This document shows, one piece after another, positions 1 through 8,858 of a DNA stretch of 64,000 bases (the first letter of the stretch is position 1; each line of letters opens with the position of its first letter). Origin of the DNA: Nostoc sp. LEGE 06077 (GTDB lineage: Bacteria; Cyanobacteriota; Cyanobacteriia; Cyanobacteriales; Nostocaceae). Under the pieces are notes generated by a model. The model had not been told where the DNA came from. It was given only the letters and a program-made list of their open reading frames with translations, and ran no database searches. The stretch spans positions 124,001-188,000 of the forward strand of contig NZ_JADEWI010000004.1 in NCBI RefSeq assembly GCF_015207705.1. Direction: 5' to 3'. A program made the translations under genes and the position numbers.

Positions 1-586
1 CTTTGGGGAATTTTTCTTTTAAGACTTCGGGGTCTTTGAGGGAGGGGACGATGACAACTTTATCACCGTCTTTCCAGTCGGCTGGGGTAGCCACGCTGTA
101 GTTATCAGTGAGTTGTAGTGAATCAATCACTCGCAAAATCTCGTCAAAGTTGCGTCCGGTGCTGGGAGGATAGGTGAAAGAAAGACGTAGTTTTTTGTTG
201 GGGTCAATCACAAACACTGAACGCACTGTTACAGCCGCGTTAGCGTTGGGGTGAATCATGTCGTAAAGGTCAGAAACCTTACGGTCTGCGTCGGCCAAAA
301 TTGGATAGTTGAGTGTGGTGCTTTGGGTTTCTTCGATGTCGCCAACCCAGCCGTTATGAGATTCTACATCATCAACGCTGAGGGCGATCGCTTTCACATT
401 ACGCTTGTCAAATTCTGGTTTGAGTTTGGCAACTGTGCCAAGTTCTGTAGTACAAACAGGTGTAAAGTCAGCAGGGTGAGAAAACAGCACCACCCAGCTG
501 TCACCTGCCCATTCGTAAAAATTTATGTCGCCGTGTGTTGAGGCTTGTGTAAAGTTGGGTACTGTATCACCAAGATGGAGAGTCAT
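1..586 (-). CDS. 1-Cys peroxiredoxin (partial, C-terminus off the window)
   Basis: Reading the reverse strand from ATG at 584-586 gives about 195 residues with no stop before the window edge. The protein starts MTLHLGDTVPNFTQASTHG and has the peroxidatic motif HPADFTPVCTTELG with its catalytic Cys near residue 46, followed by the long C-terminal arm typical of Prx6-type 1-Cys peroxiredoxins (STGRNFDEILRVIDSLQLTD). This family reduces peroxides in the cytosol with an external thiol donor. Full members are about 210 residues, so only a short tail is missing. It is transcribed away from the next gene, and the 295 bp between them must hold both promoters. Family call is secure; the reductant cannot be told. 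Confidence 0.93.
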   Translation of the reverse strand, partial: MTLHLGDTVPNFTQASTHGDINFYEWAGDSWVVLFSHPADFTPVCTTELGTVAKLKPEFDKRNVKAIALSVDDVESHNGWVGDIEETQSTTLNYPILADADRKVSDLYDMIHPNANAAVTVRSVFVIDPNKKLRLSFTYPPSTGRNFDEILRVIDSLQLTDNYSVATPADWKDGDKVVIVPSLKDPEVLKEKFPK

Positions 587-881
587 GAGAGATTCCCTGT
601 AGATAAAGAGGCAGATGTAGTCTACTTTGCCATCATCCCATAAAACATCGGTTTCCCTATCGACTTGTAGCTGTTTTTTACAAAATTTTAATTTCTCAGC
701 GTAGAGACAGAGATAGGGTCAGTGTAACTAGATGAGGCTTGATCATTATACAGATATAATGTTTGTCTTTTGCACTCAATAAAGTTAACTGAAAATTAAC
801 TTTTCTATCACACAATAGAAGCGGGATTCCACTTATTTATTGCAGAGATTGCTAGATGACTAATAATTCGGGGAAAAGTGC

Positions 882-2594
882 ATGATTTTTCAAAGGTATC
901 GGTTCGTCACCCATCTTGTCGTAATCTCTGCTGTAGTGTTCATGACTGGGTGTAATACTAATTCAACATCCGGCGATAATTTTACAGGGTTACAAGTCAA
1001 ACTGTTGGTAGGTAGCGCGTTGGGAGACTTCTGTAACCAAGCGGCAAAAAACTTTAATGCTACACAACCAAAACTAGATAGTGGTGCAGCTTTTCAGGTG
1101 AAATGCGAAGCACTAGGTAGTGGTGATGTTGTAACTAAGATAGTTGGTCTAGCAGATCAATTGCAAAAAGGGACAGTACAAGCTGATGTAGTAGATTTTC
1201 CCACAGTTATTTCTCTGGATGGAGATATATATCAAAGTCAGTTAATTTACCGGATGAACCAAATTTCGCCGGGTAAAAATTACATTCCAGACATTACAGA
1301 ATCACCACTCATCGCTAACACGCCAATGGTATTTATGGCGCAAGCTGATGTAGCTAGTGGATTGCGAAAAGTCGCTGACCCTTATAAAGTGTTGGTGACA
1401 GCAAAAACTCACCGTGATATTGACCCAGCTTCACCACCGTTAACAGTTCATTATGTACATTCTGCACCGACGCGTTCTAATTCTGGGTTGCAAACACTGG
1501 TAGCGCAATATGTCAGCGTCTCAGGTAAGCGTCCTGAAGATGTCACAGTGGCGGATGTGCAGAAGTTTCAATCCCAAATTCAACAAATCCAAAGTAAAAT
1601 TACGCGTTACGGGGTTTCGACTAATTCTCTCGCCCAAGCAATGGTTAAGAATGGGCCTTTTTGGGCTTCAGTTGGTTCGGTGTATGAATCGAGTGTAATT
1701 GTTGCTAATTCCGGACTACCGCAGGGACAACAGCGTTATCAAGCAGTTTATCCCAAAGCCACATTTACTTCTAATATGCGGGCGATTGTACCGAATGCAC
1801 CTTGGGTAAGCGCAGATGAGAAGGCTGCTGCGGAAAAGTTTATCACCTATTGGCGATCGCCTGATACACAAAAAATTGCCACAGATTTGGGTTTACGTCC
1901 CGGAACGCCTGGGGTTGCGTTGGGTGCTAAGTTTACTCCCGAATTCGGTGTAGAAGCTCAAGCCAAGTATGATTCCTTGCGTCCACCAAAGCCGGAAGTT
2001 GTAGACGCAATGTTGAAATCTTGGCAAGAATCAGCAAAAAAACCATCATTGGTGGTGGTTGTTGTCGATTCTTCTGGTTCAATGTCAGGGGATAAATTAC
2101 CTGCTGTCCAAAATACTTTACAAAATTACATTAAGAACTTGGGGCCAAAAGAGCAAATTGCCTTGATTGATTTTGACTCGGTAATTCGTCAGCCTGTATT
2201 AGTAGATGGTACACCCCAAGGACGCGATCGCGGTTGGCAATTTATCAATGGACTTCAAGCTGAAGGCGGAACAAATTTATACGATGCGGCTTTAGAAGCC
2301 AGAAATTGGCTACAAAAAAATCTGCGTCAAGATGCAATTAACGCTGTGTTGATATTAACTGATGGAGAAGATGCTGGTTCAAAAATTAGGTTGAATGAAT
2401 TAGAGGAAGAATTGAAAAAAAGTGGATTCTCTACTGACCAAAGAATTGGATTTTTTACTATTGGTTATGGTAAAGAAGGCGAATTTAAACCGGATGTTTT
2501 GAAAGAAATCGCTGAGTTGAATGGAGGTTATTATTCTCAAGGAAATCCAGAGACAATTTTGCAGTTAATGTCAAATTTGCAGGTGGAATTTTAA
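882..2594 (+). CDS. Lipoprotein: solute-binding domain fused to a VWA domain
   Basis: 570 residues. The N-terminus is a lipoprotein signal peptide with a lipobox (VVFMTGC), so the mature protein should be anchored by Cys24 outside the plasma membrane. Residues about 35-365 look like a type 2 periplasmic solute-binding protein of the sulfate/molybdate class (PTRSNSGLQTL motif). Residues about 390-570 form a von Willebrand A domain with a MIDAS motif (VVDSSGSMSGDK, later ILTDGEDAG). The start at 882 follows a GGGGAAAAG-like site. It is first of three closely spaced co-directional genes, the third encoding a related binding domain. No transporter permease or ATPase is beside it, so a role in binding or adhesion is more likely than uptake. 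Function unknown; domain calls are good. Confidence 0.85.
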   Translation: MIFQRYRFVTHLVVISAVVFMTGCNTNSTSGDNFTGLQVKLLVGSALGDFCNQAAKNFNATQPKLDSGAAFQVKCEALGSGDVVTKIVGLADQLQKGTVQADVVDFPTVISLDGDIYQSQLIYRMNQISPGKNYIPDITESPLIANTPMVFMAQADVASGLRKVADPYKVLVTAKTHRDIDPASPPLTVHYVHSAPTRSNSGLQTLVAQYVSVSGKRPEDVTVADVQKFQSQIQQIQSKITRYGVSTNSLAQAMVKNGPFWASVGSVYESSVIVANSGLPQGQQRYQAVYPKATFTSNMRAIVPNAPWVSADEKAAAEKFITYWRSPDTQKIATDLGLRPGTPGVALGAKFTPEFGVEAQAKYDSLRPPKPEVVDAMLKSWQESAKKPSLVVVVVDSSGSMSGDKLPAVQNTLQNYIKNLGPKEQIALIDFDSVIRQPVLVDGTPQGRDRGWQFINGLQAEGGTNLYDAALEARNWLQKNLRQDAINAVLILTDGEDAGSKIRLNELEEELKKSGFSTDQRIGFFTIGYGKEGEFKPDVLKEIAELNGGYYSQGNPETILQLMSNLQVEF

Positions 2595-2642
2595 ATCACA
2601 GATGAATACAGCCAGAATATCTGTTTGGTGAGGTGATATTTG

Positions 2643-3365
2643 ATGAAATTAGTAAATCCACTTTATTATCCGTTAGCCGTTTTGACTGGAGGAGCGTTTC
2701 TATTCTTGGGTGTGCGTTTACTGCAATTGCCCAGCCTAGTGATGTTACCAGTCGCGTCGGGCATTACTATAATAAGTGCAGGTTGGCTAAAATTCCGTGA
2801 ACCAACATCTTTTGAATTGGTAAATCCCGAATTAGAACGAGAAATTAACGCCGTCAAAGTAGCTGCTTTAGGTTTAGTGAATCAATCAGAAAGCTTGCGT
2901 TTAGAAGCTAAAAAAATACTCACTGATACCTTTCAAATAGAGCTTTTAACAGCATTAGAAATAAATAGCGATCGCACTGCTACATTACCCCCTAAAATAG
3001 ACACTTTAGTTGTTAACTTATACGGCAATACTTCTATACTTTCGGTTAGTTCTTTACAACAGCAATTAATTGAAGTACAACAAAAAATTAATGCAAGTTC
3101 TGGTATAGCCAAAGAACATCTCAATCAACTTGAACAAAGTCTCAAACGCAATCTTAAGTTAGCTCAAGATGGTGAAGATACACGTTTAGCTAGGATGATT
3201 AATATTTCGACTTTAATTCAAAATTGTACGGGAATATTGCAACAATTACAAACTAAACTACGTACTTCTGATTTAACGGACTCTCAACAAATTAATGAAA
3301 TGCAGTCACTTAGTGATGAACTGACGAGCTTATTAGAAAATCTCGATTTATTAGTTCGCAAGTAA
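2643..3365 (+). CDS. Membrane-anchored coiled-coil protein, unknown function
   Basis: 240 residues from ATG 2643, chosen over an in-frame TTG at 2640 because GAGGTGAT lies about 7 bases before the ATG. The first 50 residues contain two hydrophobic segments (PLYYPLAVLTGGAFLFLGVRL and LVMLPVASGITIISAGWL). The rest is charged and helical, rich in Gln, Leu, Glu and Lys, and likely forms coiled coils (residues about 60-120 and 150-240). I do not recognise a named family. It sits 48 bp after the lipoprotein-VWA gene and 8 bp before a second binding-protein gene, so the three are almost certainly one transcript and probably one complex at the plasma membrane. Confidence 0.75.
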   Translation: MKLVNPLYYPLAVLTGGAFLFLGVRLLQLPSLVMLPVASGITIISAGWLKFREPTSFELVNPELEREINAVKVAALGLVNQSESLRLEAKKILTDTFQIELLTALEINSDRTATLPPKIDTLVVNLYGNTSILSVSSLQQQLIEVQQKINASSGIAKEHLNQLEQSLKRNLKLAQDGEDTRLARMINISTLIQNCTGILQQLQTKLRTSDLTDSQQINEMQSLSDELTSLLENLDLLVRK

Positions 3366-3373
3366 GCAAAATT

Positions 3374-4513
3374 ATGCCAATAGATTTAAAAAGTAACTCT
3401 AAAGTAAAGTCCCAATCAAAATCATCAAAAATTGTTACTTCAGTTGCGATTATTATTGCCACTTTGGGTTTAACTTATATTCCTCTTCCTGGTTCGCAAA
3501 AAAATGTCATTATTGTTAGTGGAACAGAGCTACAAGAACCTCTCCAACAATTAGAAGCTAAATTTGAGCAGGCAAACCCTAATATTAAATTAGAATTAAA
3601 ATTTCAAGGCTCTCAAGAACTAGTTAATAATTATCTTGACCAGAAGAATGATTTTAAACCAACCATATTAATTCCCGCTAATGGAGAAATTTTAGCAGAA
3701 TTAGGCGATCGCCTCCGCGCCACAAATTCAACTGAACCATTTTATGATTCTCCCCGACCACTGGCAAAAACCCTAGTAGTTGGTATAGCTTGGCCAGAAA
3801 GGGGTAAAGTCCTCTTTCCCAATGGACACTTTCAATGGTCAAAACTGGAACAAGCAATGCAAGCTGGTAACTGGGAAAAAGTAGGCGGTTCAAGTAATTG
3901 GGGTAGTTTTGATTTTGTCACCACAGACCCCACTCGGTCTAATAGTGGTCAGTTAACTTTGAATTTGTGGACACAATCAAAATTAGGCGGAACTATCAAC
4001 GCCGATAGCTTCAACAGTCCATCAGTGCGATCGCTATTTAGTTTAATCAAAAAATCAGTTTATCAGCCGCCTCGCTCGACAGATATTCTTCTGCAAGAAT
4101 TTATTGTCAGAGGTGCTAATGATGCTGATGTCGCTACTGTCTATGAAAGTGTAGCTTTATATCGTTGGCAACAATCAGCCGCCAGTAAAGGCAAACCTTA
4201 CCAAGTTTATTATTTAAACCCATCAATTGAAACTACCGCCACAGCTGCAATTATCCGGCGAGATGTAGACGCAAGTACAGCAAAAGCCGCCAAACAATTT
4301 TTAGACTTTCTCACCCAACCAGAACAACAAGCAGTATTTGTCCAATACGGTTTTCGTCCAGTGAATAATAATGTTGATTTAAAAACTGTACCCAATAGTC
4401 CGTGGAGTCAAAACATTCCTGGCGCAGAAGTCAAGCCGAGTGTGAAAATCCTTCCACCACCTGATAGTAAAACAATTACAGAAATTCAACGCCTATGGGA
4501 AAGAGCTAATTAA
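3374..4513 (+). CDS. Membrane-anchored solute-binding-like protein
   Basis: 379 residues. After a basic N-terminus there is one hydrophobic stretch (IVTSVAIIIATLGLTYIPL, about residues 20-38) that could be an uncleaved anchor. The remainder is a periplasmic-binding-protein fold of the sulfate/molybdate type. It shares DPTRSNSGQLTLNLW with the upstream lipoprotein (PTRSNSGLQTL), so the two binding domains are relatives, perhaps from an old duplication. There is no VWA domain here. The ATG lies 8 bases after the stop of the coiled-coil gene. No ABC permease or ATPase follows. Ligand unknown. Confidence 0.78.
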   Translation: MPIDLKSNSKVKSQSKSSKIVTSVAIIIATLGLTYIPLPGSQKNVIIVSGTELQEPLQQLEAKFEQANPNIKLELKFQGSQELVNNYLDQKNDFKPTILIPANGEILAELGDRLRATNSTEPFYDSPRPLAKTLVVGIAWPERGKVLFPNGHFQWSKLEQAMQAGNWEKVGGSSNWGSFDFVTTDPTRSNSGQLTLNLWTQSKLGGTINADSFNSPSVRSLFSLIKKSVYQPPRSTDILLQEFIVRGANDADVATVYESVALYRWQQSAASKGKPYQVYYLNPSIETTATAAIIRRDVDASTAKAAKQFLDFLTQPEQQAVFVQYGFRPVNNNVDLKTVPNSPWSQNIPGAEVKPSVKILPPPDSKTITEIQRLWERAN

Positions 4514-4522
4514 AAAATTTTT

Positions 4523-4590
4523 CACGCAGAGTCGCCAAGGCGCAGAGAGGAAACTAACCTCTTATTCTCTGCGTCCTCTGCGTCTTGGCG
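4523..4590. terminator. Inverted repeat between convergent genes
   Basis: CGCCAAGGCGCAGAGA (4533-4548) pairs imperfectly with TCTCTGCGTCCTCTGCGTCTTGGCG (4566-4590). It fills the gap between two convergent genes (stops at 4513 and 4602). A bidirectional terminator is the natural reading, although the GCAGAG/CTCTGCG words are also a dispersed repeat common in Nostoc genomes. Confidence 0.55.
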
Positions 4591-4601
4591 GTTCGTTTAA
4601 A

Positions 4602-5774
4602 TTACTTCTTGAGAATCTGTTGATAAGCTTGAATCATTTGGCGTGCGATCGCATCCCAGCTAAAATTTTCTAAGGCATATTTTTGAGCATTTTTTCCCCG
4701 ACGTTGGCATTCTGTAGGATTTTGCAAAGCTTGTTGTAATAACTCAAACAACGCTGAAACCTCTGTTTTACCCACCCATCCCGATTCACTGTCGCTGACT
4801 TCCTGGCAAATATGCACTTGGTCAGAAATTACTACAGGTATCCCGGCTACCATCGCCTCAGCCACAGCAATCCCGAAGTTTTCGTAGTAGGAAGGTAACA
4901 CGAATAAATCAGCAGCTTGGAGTAACCCAGTTTTCAATTTACCACTGACAAAGCCTGTAATAGTGGTATGCGATCGCAATGGTGAATTCTCAATTTGAGT
5001 TTGAATTTTTTTTTCATAGTCTGGGTCTTGAGGATTTGTCCCAGCTAAAACAAAATGAAACTTGTGATTATCCGCTAACAGTTTTTCTAAAGCTGGAATT
5101 AACAAATTCAACCCTTTTTTGGGGTCAATCCGCGACATAAACAGCACCAAAGATATATCTTCCGCAATTCCTAGCTGACTGCGTATGACACTTTGATAAT
5201 TTGGTTGAGTAGGTTTCACACCCAAAGGTATCACCAAATCTTTTGTATTGACTCCAAATCTTGCTGATATTTTAGCTTCTTGTTCACTGGTAAAATGAAT
5301 CGCTGCTGCACCTGCTAAATTTTGGCGTTCGATAAGTTCTACATATAGCTTTTTCAATTGTTTTTTCTTCTGTAAATCAGCCGGGTCAAGAGTACCTAAA
5401 GGACGCAAAATATAAGGTAGTTTTTTTTCCCGACAAACCGTTGCTGCTGCACTACTAATAGGCGAAAATAAAGCATGAATGTGTGCTAAATCAAATTCCC
5501 CAGCATGATTTTTCAGCCATTTGAGTAAATCCAGCGAAAATTTATAACGACGAAATGGCGCACAGCGGAAATAAATTATTTCATAACCATCTTGTTGAAT
5601 TGGCCGATTTAAAGGTATATCTAAAGGCTGTTGACCATTATCGCCATTACTATCCGTTGTCAGAATAGTAACTTTTACATTCTCTTTAGCTAAAGCTGGA
5701 GCTAACCCTAATACCATTTGACTAGGGCCACCATAAATTAAAGAAATAGATGGAACAATTTGCAGTATTCGCAT
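4602..5774 (-). CDS. Glycosyltransferase family 4 (GT-B fold)
   Basis: 390 residues. The N-terminal Rossmann domain begins MRILQIVPSISLIYGGPSQ, and the C-terminal nucleotide-sugar-binding domain carries VLFMSRIDPKKGLNLLIPAL and the EX7E-type motif PSYYENFGIAVAEAMVAGIPVV. These mark a retaining GT4 enzyme that adds a sugar to a lipid-linked or polysaccharide acceptor on the cytosolic face. It lies downstream of a GT2 gene and an HpsL-like gene on the same strand, so it probably belongs to the same polysaccharide pathway. A gap of 121 bp containing a hairpin separates it from the GT2 gene. It may correspond to one of the hormogonium-polysaccharide transferases (HpsP-like), which I cannot confirm. 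Confidence 0.9.
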   Translation of the reverse strand: MRILQIVPSISLIYGGPSQMVLGLAPALAKENVKVTILTTDSNGDNGQQPLDIPLNRPIQQDGYEIIYFRCAPFRRYKFSLDLLKWLKNHAGEFDLAHIHALFSPISSAAATVCREKKLPYILRPLGTLDPADLQKKKQLKKLYVELIERQNLAGAAAIHFTSEQEAKISARFGVNTKDLVIPLGVKPTQPNYQSVIRSQLGIAEDISLVLFMSRIDPKKGLNLLIPALEKLLADNHKFHFVLAGTNPQDPDYEKKIQTQIENSPLRSHTTITGFVSGKLKTGLLQAADLFVLPSYYENFGIAVAEAMVAGIPVVISDQVHICQEVSDSESGWVGKTEVSALFELLQQALQNPTECQRRGKNAQKYALENFSWDAIARQMIQAYQQILKK

Positions 5775-5839
5775 TTTAATTTAATAGTTTATTTTATTTT
5801 ATTTTTATTGCTGCGCTATATTTCTATATTATCAAGAAG

Positions 5840-5878
5840 TTCATATCCCCAATTTCTTCAAAAAATCGGGGATATGAA
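5840..5878. terminator. Hairpin downstream of the GT2 gene
   Basis: TTCATATCCCC (5840-5850) and GGGGATATGAA (5868-5878) form a perfect 11-bp stem with a 17-base loop, 18 bp past the stop of the GT2 gene. No strong T-run follows on the reverse strand, so it could be an attenuator or mRNA stabiliser instead. Confidence 0.5.
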
Positions 5879-5895
5879 GACTGCGATCGCAATTT

Positions 5896-6918
5896 TCAAT
5901 TAGCAGACATAGAAGGTTGTTTATCAACAACTAACATCTCCGATTCTTGATCCAATTTGCTATATATCTGCCCATCATTCCAGATGGATTGAATTACACT
6001 AGATGAAGCATTTATAAAACCTAAAATGTAGAACATCGCACGGGACAAGACAGCAACAAAAGAACCGCTTTTGTTACAAGGTGGATGTCCCAAAACCTGA
6101 CAATCAAATAAACGCGAGGCTAGTTGTAAAATTTCACTAAAATTCAGGTTCTTCAACGCCATCAAAAAATTATTGTGATAGAACGTGAATTGATATTTGA
6201 GCGATCGCGTACTAATATCATGGCAACCACCAGTTTCTTCACCTAAATGCACTAAATGAGCTTCTGGGTCATACCAAATCTTATATCCTGTCTGCCGAAT
6301 TCTCAAACAAAAATCAGATTCTTCCCGCACTGCACTCCCGCGAAATCTCTCATCAAACCTCAGTCCATACTGACTGAAAATCTCGCGGCGGAATGACATA
6401 TTACAACCCCTGGCTGTTAACACCTGTTGGGGTTTAATTGTATGTACTAAATCAAGATAATGCCAAGCAAGACCAGGATTCATAGCCTGGGGAGGGAGAT
6501 ATTCAATCTGTAAATTTCCCCCAGATTCGCTTAACTTCATTCGGTCAAATACTCGCCCCGCCACAGCCCCAATCTCTGGATTTTGCAAATAATTTTTCGC
6601 ATGAGCCATTAAAAACCCAGGCGTTAACCTCACATCATCATCAATAAATAAAATTATTTCGCCAGATGACCGCCGCACGCCATAATTTCGCGCCCCAGGT
6701 AAACTAGCCCAATCTAAGCGAAACCATTGAATTTTACCTAATGCAGCTACTTCTTCTAAATAAGCTTGAACTTCTGGTTGGTGTTTTGGTGATTGATCTA
6801 CTACCAAAACTTCAAAATGGGGATAATCTTGAATCAGAACATCCACTATACTATCCTTTAAAGCTTCCTCTCGTCCGTAGGTTGGTATAATTACGGAAAT
6901 TACAGGCAAATCATTCAT
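5896..6918 (-). CDS. Glycosyltransferase family 2 (GT-A fold)
   Basis: 340 residues. The start VISVIIPTYGREEALKDSI and the metal-binding motif IILFIDDDVRLTPGF (about residues 90-104) are diagnostic for inverting GT2 enzymes. An acceptor-side motif FRGSAVREESDFCLRIRQTG (ED-like) follows near residue 195. Predicted to transfer a sugar from a nucleotide donor in the cytoplasm. Its neighbours are a GT4 enzyme and an HpsL-like membrane protein on the same strand, so a role in hormogonium or extracellular polysaccharide is likely. Possibly HpsN- or HpsE-like; the exact orthologue is not decided. Confidence 0.9.
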   Translation of the reverse strand: MNDLPVISVIIPTYGREEALKDSIVDVLIQDYPHFEVLVVDQSPKHQPEVQAYLEEVAALGKIQWFRLDWASLPGARNYGVRRSSGEIILFIDDDVRLTPGFLMAHAKNYLQNPEIGAVAGRVFDRMKLSESGGNLQIEYLPPQAMNPGLAWHYLDLVHTIKPQQVLTARGCNMSFRREIFSQYGLRFDERFRGSAVREESDFCLRIRQTGYKIWYDPEAHLVHLGEETGGCHDISTRSLKYQFTFYHNNFLMALKNLNFSEILQLASRLFDCQVLGHPPCNKSGSFVAVLSRAMFYILGFINASSSVIQSIWNDGQIYSKLDQESEMLVVDKQPSMSAN

Positions 6919-7004
6919 GTAATTTTCTGCTCAACTAAATTGGTTGTTTTTGTAGTAGAATGACCTGTGATTATATTCGTCACTGCCAAGATAAATATAA
7001 TCAA

Positions 7005-8663
7005 TTAAAACTTGATTTGTAAGCGTTTTTTCTTGTTTGCTTTTTCAGGATCGGCATCTTCTTTTTCTTGTTTATCCAGTACTGGTAATTTGAAGAGTAC
7101 TCCCGCAAAAAACCAATAATATACAGCGACCGGATCAACGTCTAAAGGATAGTAGTAGGTGTTGTAACTAATAAACAATATAAACACCCACATAGATGCT
7201 CCGTAACTGCGGAAATTACGGTTTTTTATCGAGCGATAAGTCTTGAACGCCGTAAATGTCAGGACATTAGCTAAAGCGAAAAAACCCAACACACCAAAAA
7301 TCCCCACCTCATATAAGACTTTTGGATAGTATGTCTCTACTAACTTGGTCTCACCTAATGCACGCGCCGAGTTAGTCGCTCGACCTAAGCCACTTCCTAA
7401 AGGGGTATCGACATTTTTCCAGTTTTCCTCAAATTGCTGAATAATAAAATCTTGCGGTGGAGAAGCATTCCAGCGAACCAAAAAACTATCCAGTCGCTCT
7501 TGGACAACTACAGGGTTAGTCACAACTGCAATTCCCAAAATCATCACCAGACCCACCCCAATAGGGATAAACCGTTTGAGGTTAGCAATTTGACCAGTGA
7601 GTAATAGCAGCATCACAAAGCAAGTGGGTACTAAGGCTAAAGCAATTCTCTGTCCAGAAATTACCGCATTCACAAAGATTAAAGCCAAAGAACCTAAACT
7701 TGTGAGCCGCCACAAAACCGACGGGTCAGAAAAACCTGTAGCAAAGGCAAAAAATGTGCTAGAAATTAAAAACCATGCCCATTGCCAAGGCGCAACAAAT
7801 GTTCCGGGTAGGCGAATAATTCCTTGACTGGGGCTGTAGACTAAAGCTCCTCCAAAATAACATCGGGCTTCAAGTGTGGCTTTAAATAAAGCAGCACCTT
7901 CTAAATTTCTAGTACCTTCACAAATTCCCACTACTAATAGCAGATATTGTAAAAATCCCAGCCCACAGCAAATGATGATGAGGACAATCTGTAAGCGTGT
8001 TAACAACAGAAAATCTTTTTTATTACGGATTAGATAGTAAGCACAAGTAATTAAAGGCACATAACCTAAAAATACTTTTAAACCGAGAATTCCTAAGCCT
8101 ATAGGTATTTCTTTAACTGGTGTTTGTAATAGTCCTACAGGTGGTGGGTTAAGTTGTTGTCCGCCATTGATAAACACCAAAGTTAATAAACTTGAAGCTA
8201 AGACAAAATACAAAGGAATTTTAATAGCTTGGGGGACAATGAAAGGTAGCTTCTGTGTGCGGCAAATTTGCCAAAGTGCGATCGCTGCTGGGACATAAAA
8301 TGAATCTTTCGCTAATTGCAGAATCGGACTATTGCCAATGTAATAAGTGATTGTTCCCCCAAAGGGGACATAAATAATAAAGCCAATTAAAGCTTGACGG
8401 GGATATTTATAAGAAAAGGACATCACCAGAATCCCCAAGACAGCAGGTAATGCTGCCTTAATCCCGCCGACTAAAAATAACAAAAAGCCTAAAAATAAAC
8501 CGCCAGAAAGGGATTTACTCAGCAAATCCATGAATTCTTTGCGGGCTTTAGTTGCTTGACGTTTTTGAGCTAACCTTTCTTGGAGGCTCAGAGTCGGGGC
8601 TTCCTTTGCAGGCTGCTTTTTTGAGTTTTTTGATTTTTGGAATTTTGATTTTACTTTTGCCAT
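7005..8663 (-). CDS. hpsL: Hormogonium polysaccharide biosynthesis protein HpsL-like
   Basis: 552 residues with a lysine-rich cytosolic N-terminus (KSKFQKSKNSKKQPAKEA) and about ten to twelve hydrophobic segments from residue 50 to 525. The layout resembles O-antigen ligase/polymerase (Wzy-like) proteins. Phrases such as AFIIYVPFGGTITYYIGNSP, LPGTFVAPWQWAWF and SYNTYYYPLDVDPVAVYYWFF match my memory of the cyanobacterial HpsL family. The hps genes of Nostoc punctiforme make a polysaccharide needed for hormogonium gliding. Here the gene is first of a leftward set with two glycosyltransferases. The membrane-polymerase-like nature is seen; the HpsL name is recalled, not checked. Confidence 0.72.
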   Translation of the reverse strand: MAKVKSKFQKSKNSKKQPAKEAPTLSLQERLAQKRQATKARKEFMDLLSKSLSGGLFLGFLLFLVGGIKAALPAVLGILVMSFSYKYPRQALIGFIIYVPFGGTITYYIGNSPILQLAKDSFYVPAAIALWQICRTQKLPFIVPQAIKIPLYFVLASSLLTLVFINGGQQLNPPPVGLLQTPVKEIPIGLGILGLKVFLGYVPLITCAYYLIRNKKDFLLLTRLQIVLIIICCGLGFLQYLLLVVGICEGTRNLEGAALFKATLEARCYFGGALVYSPSQGIIRLPGTFVAPWQWAWFLISSTFFAFATGFSDPSVLWRLTSLGSLALIFVNAVISGQRIALALVPTCFVMLLLLTGQIANLKRFIPIGVGLVMILGIAVVTNPVVVQERLDSFLVRWNASPPQDFIIQQFEENWKNVDTPLGSGLGRATNSARALGETKLVETYYPKVLYEVGIFGVLGFFALANVLTFTAFKTYRSIKNRNFRSYGASMWVFILFISYNTYYYPLDVDPVAVYYWFFAGVLFKLPVLDKQEKEDADPEKANKKKRLQIKF

Positions 8664-8858
8664 AGCAGCGCTTTAGCCTGTTAGCCCTTGTATAAAAAGT
8701 GCTGTTTGCTGAGTCAGAAATACTACTTTCTAGCCTCTAGTTTCCAAGCCCTTTTTCTTGGTTAATGATGGCTAATTACTTCAGCCCGAAAGCTAAAACC
8801 TGATAATAACATACATAAAGCTGGTGTCTAATGAGACTCAAAAACTTACTCAAGTGGA

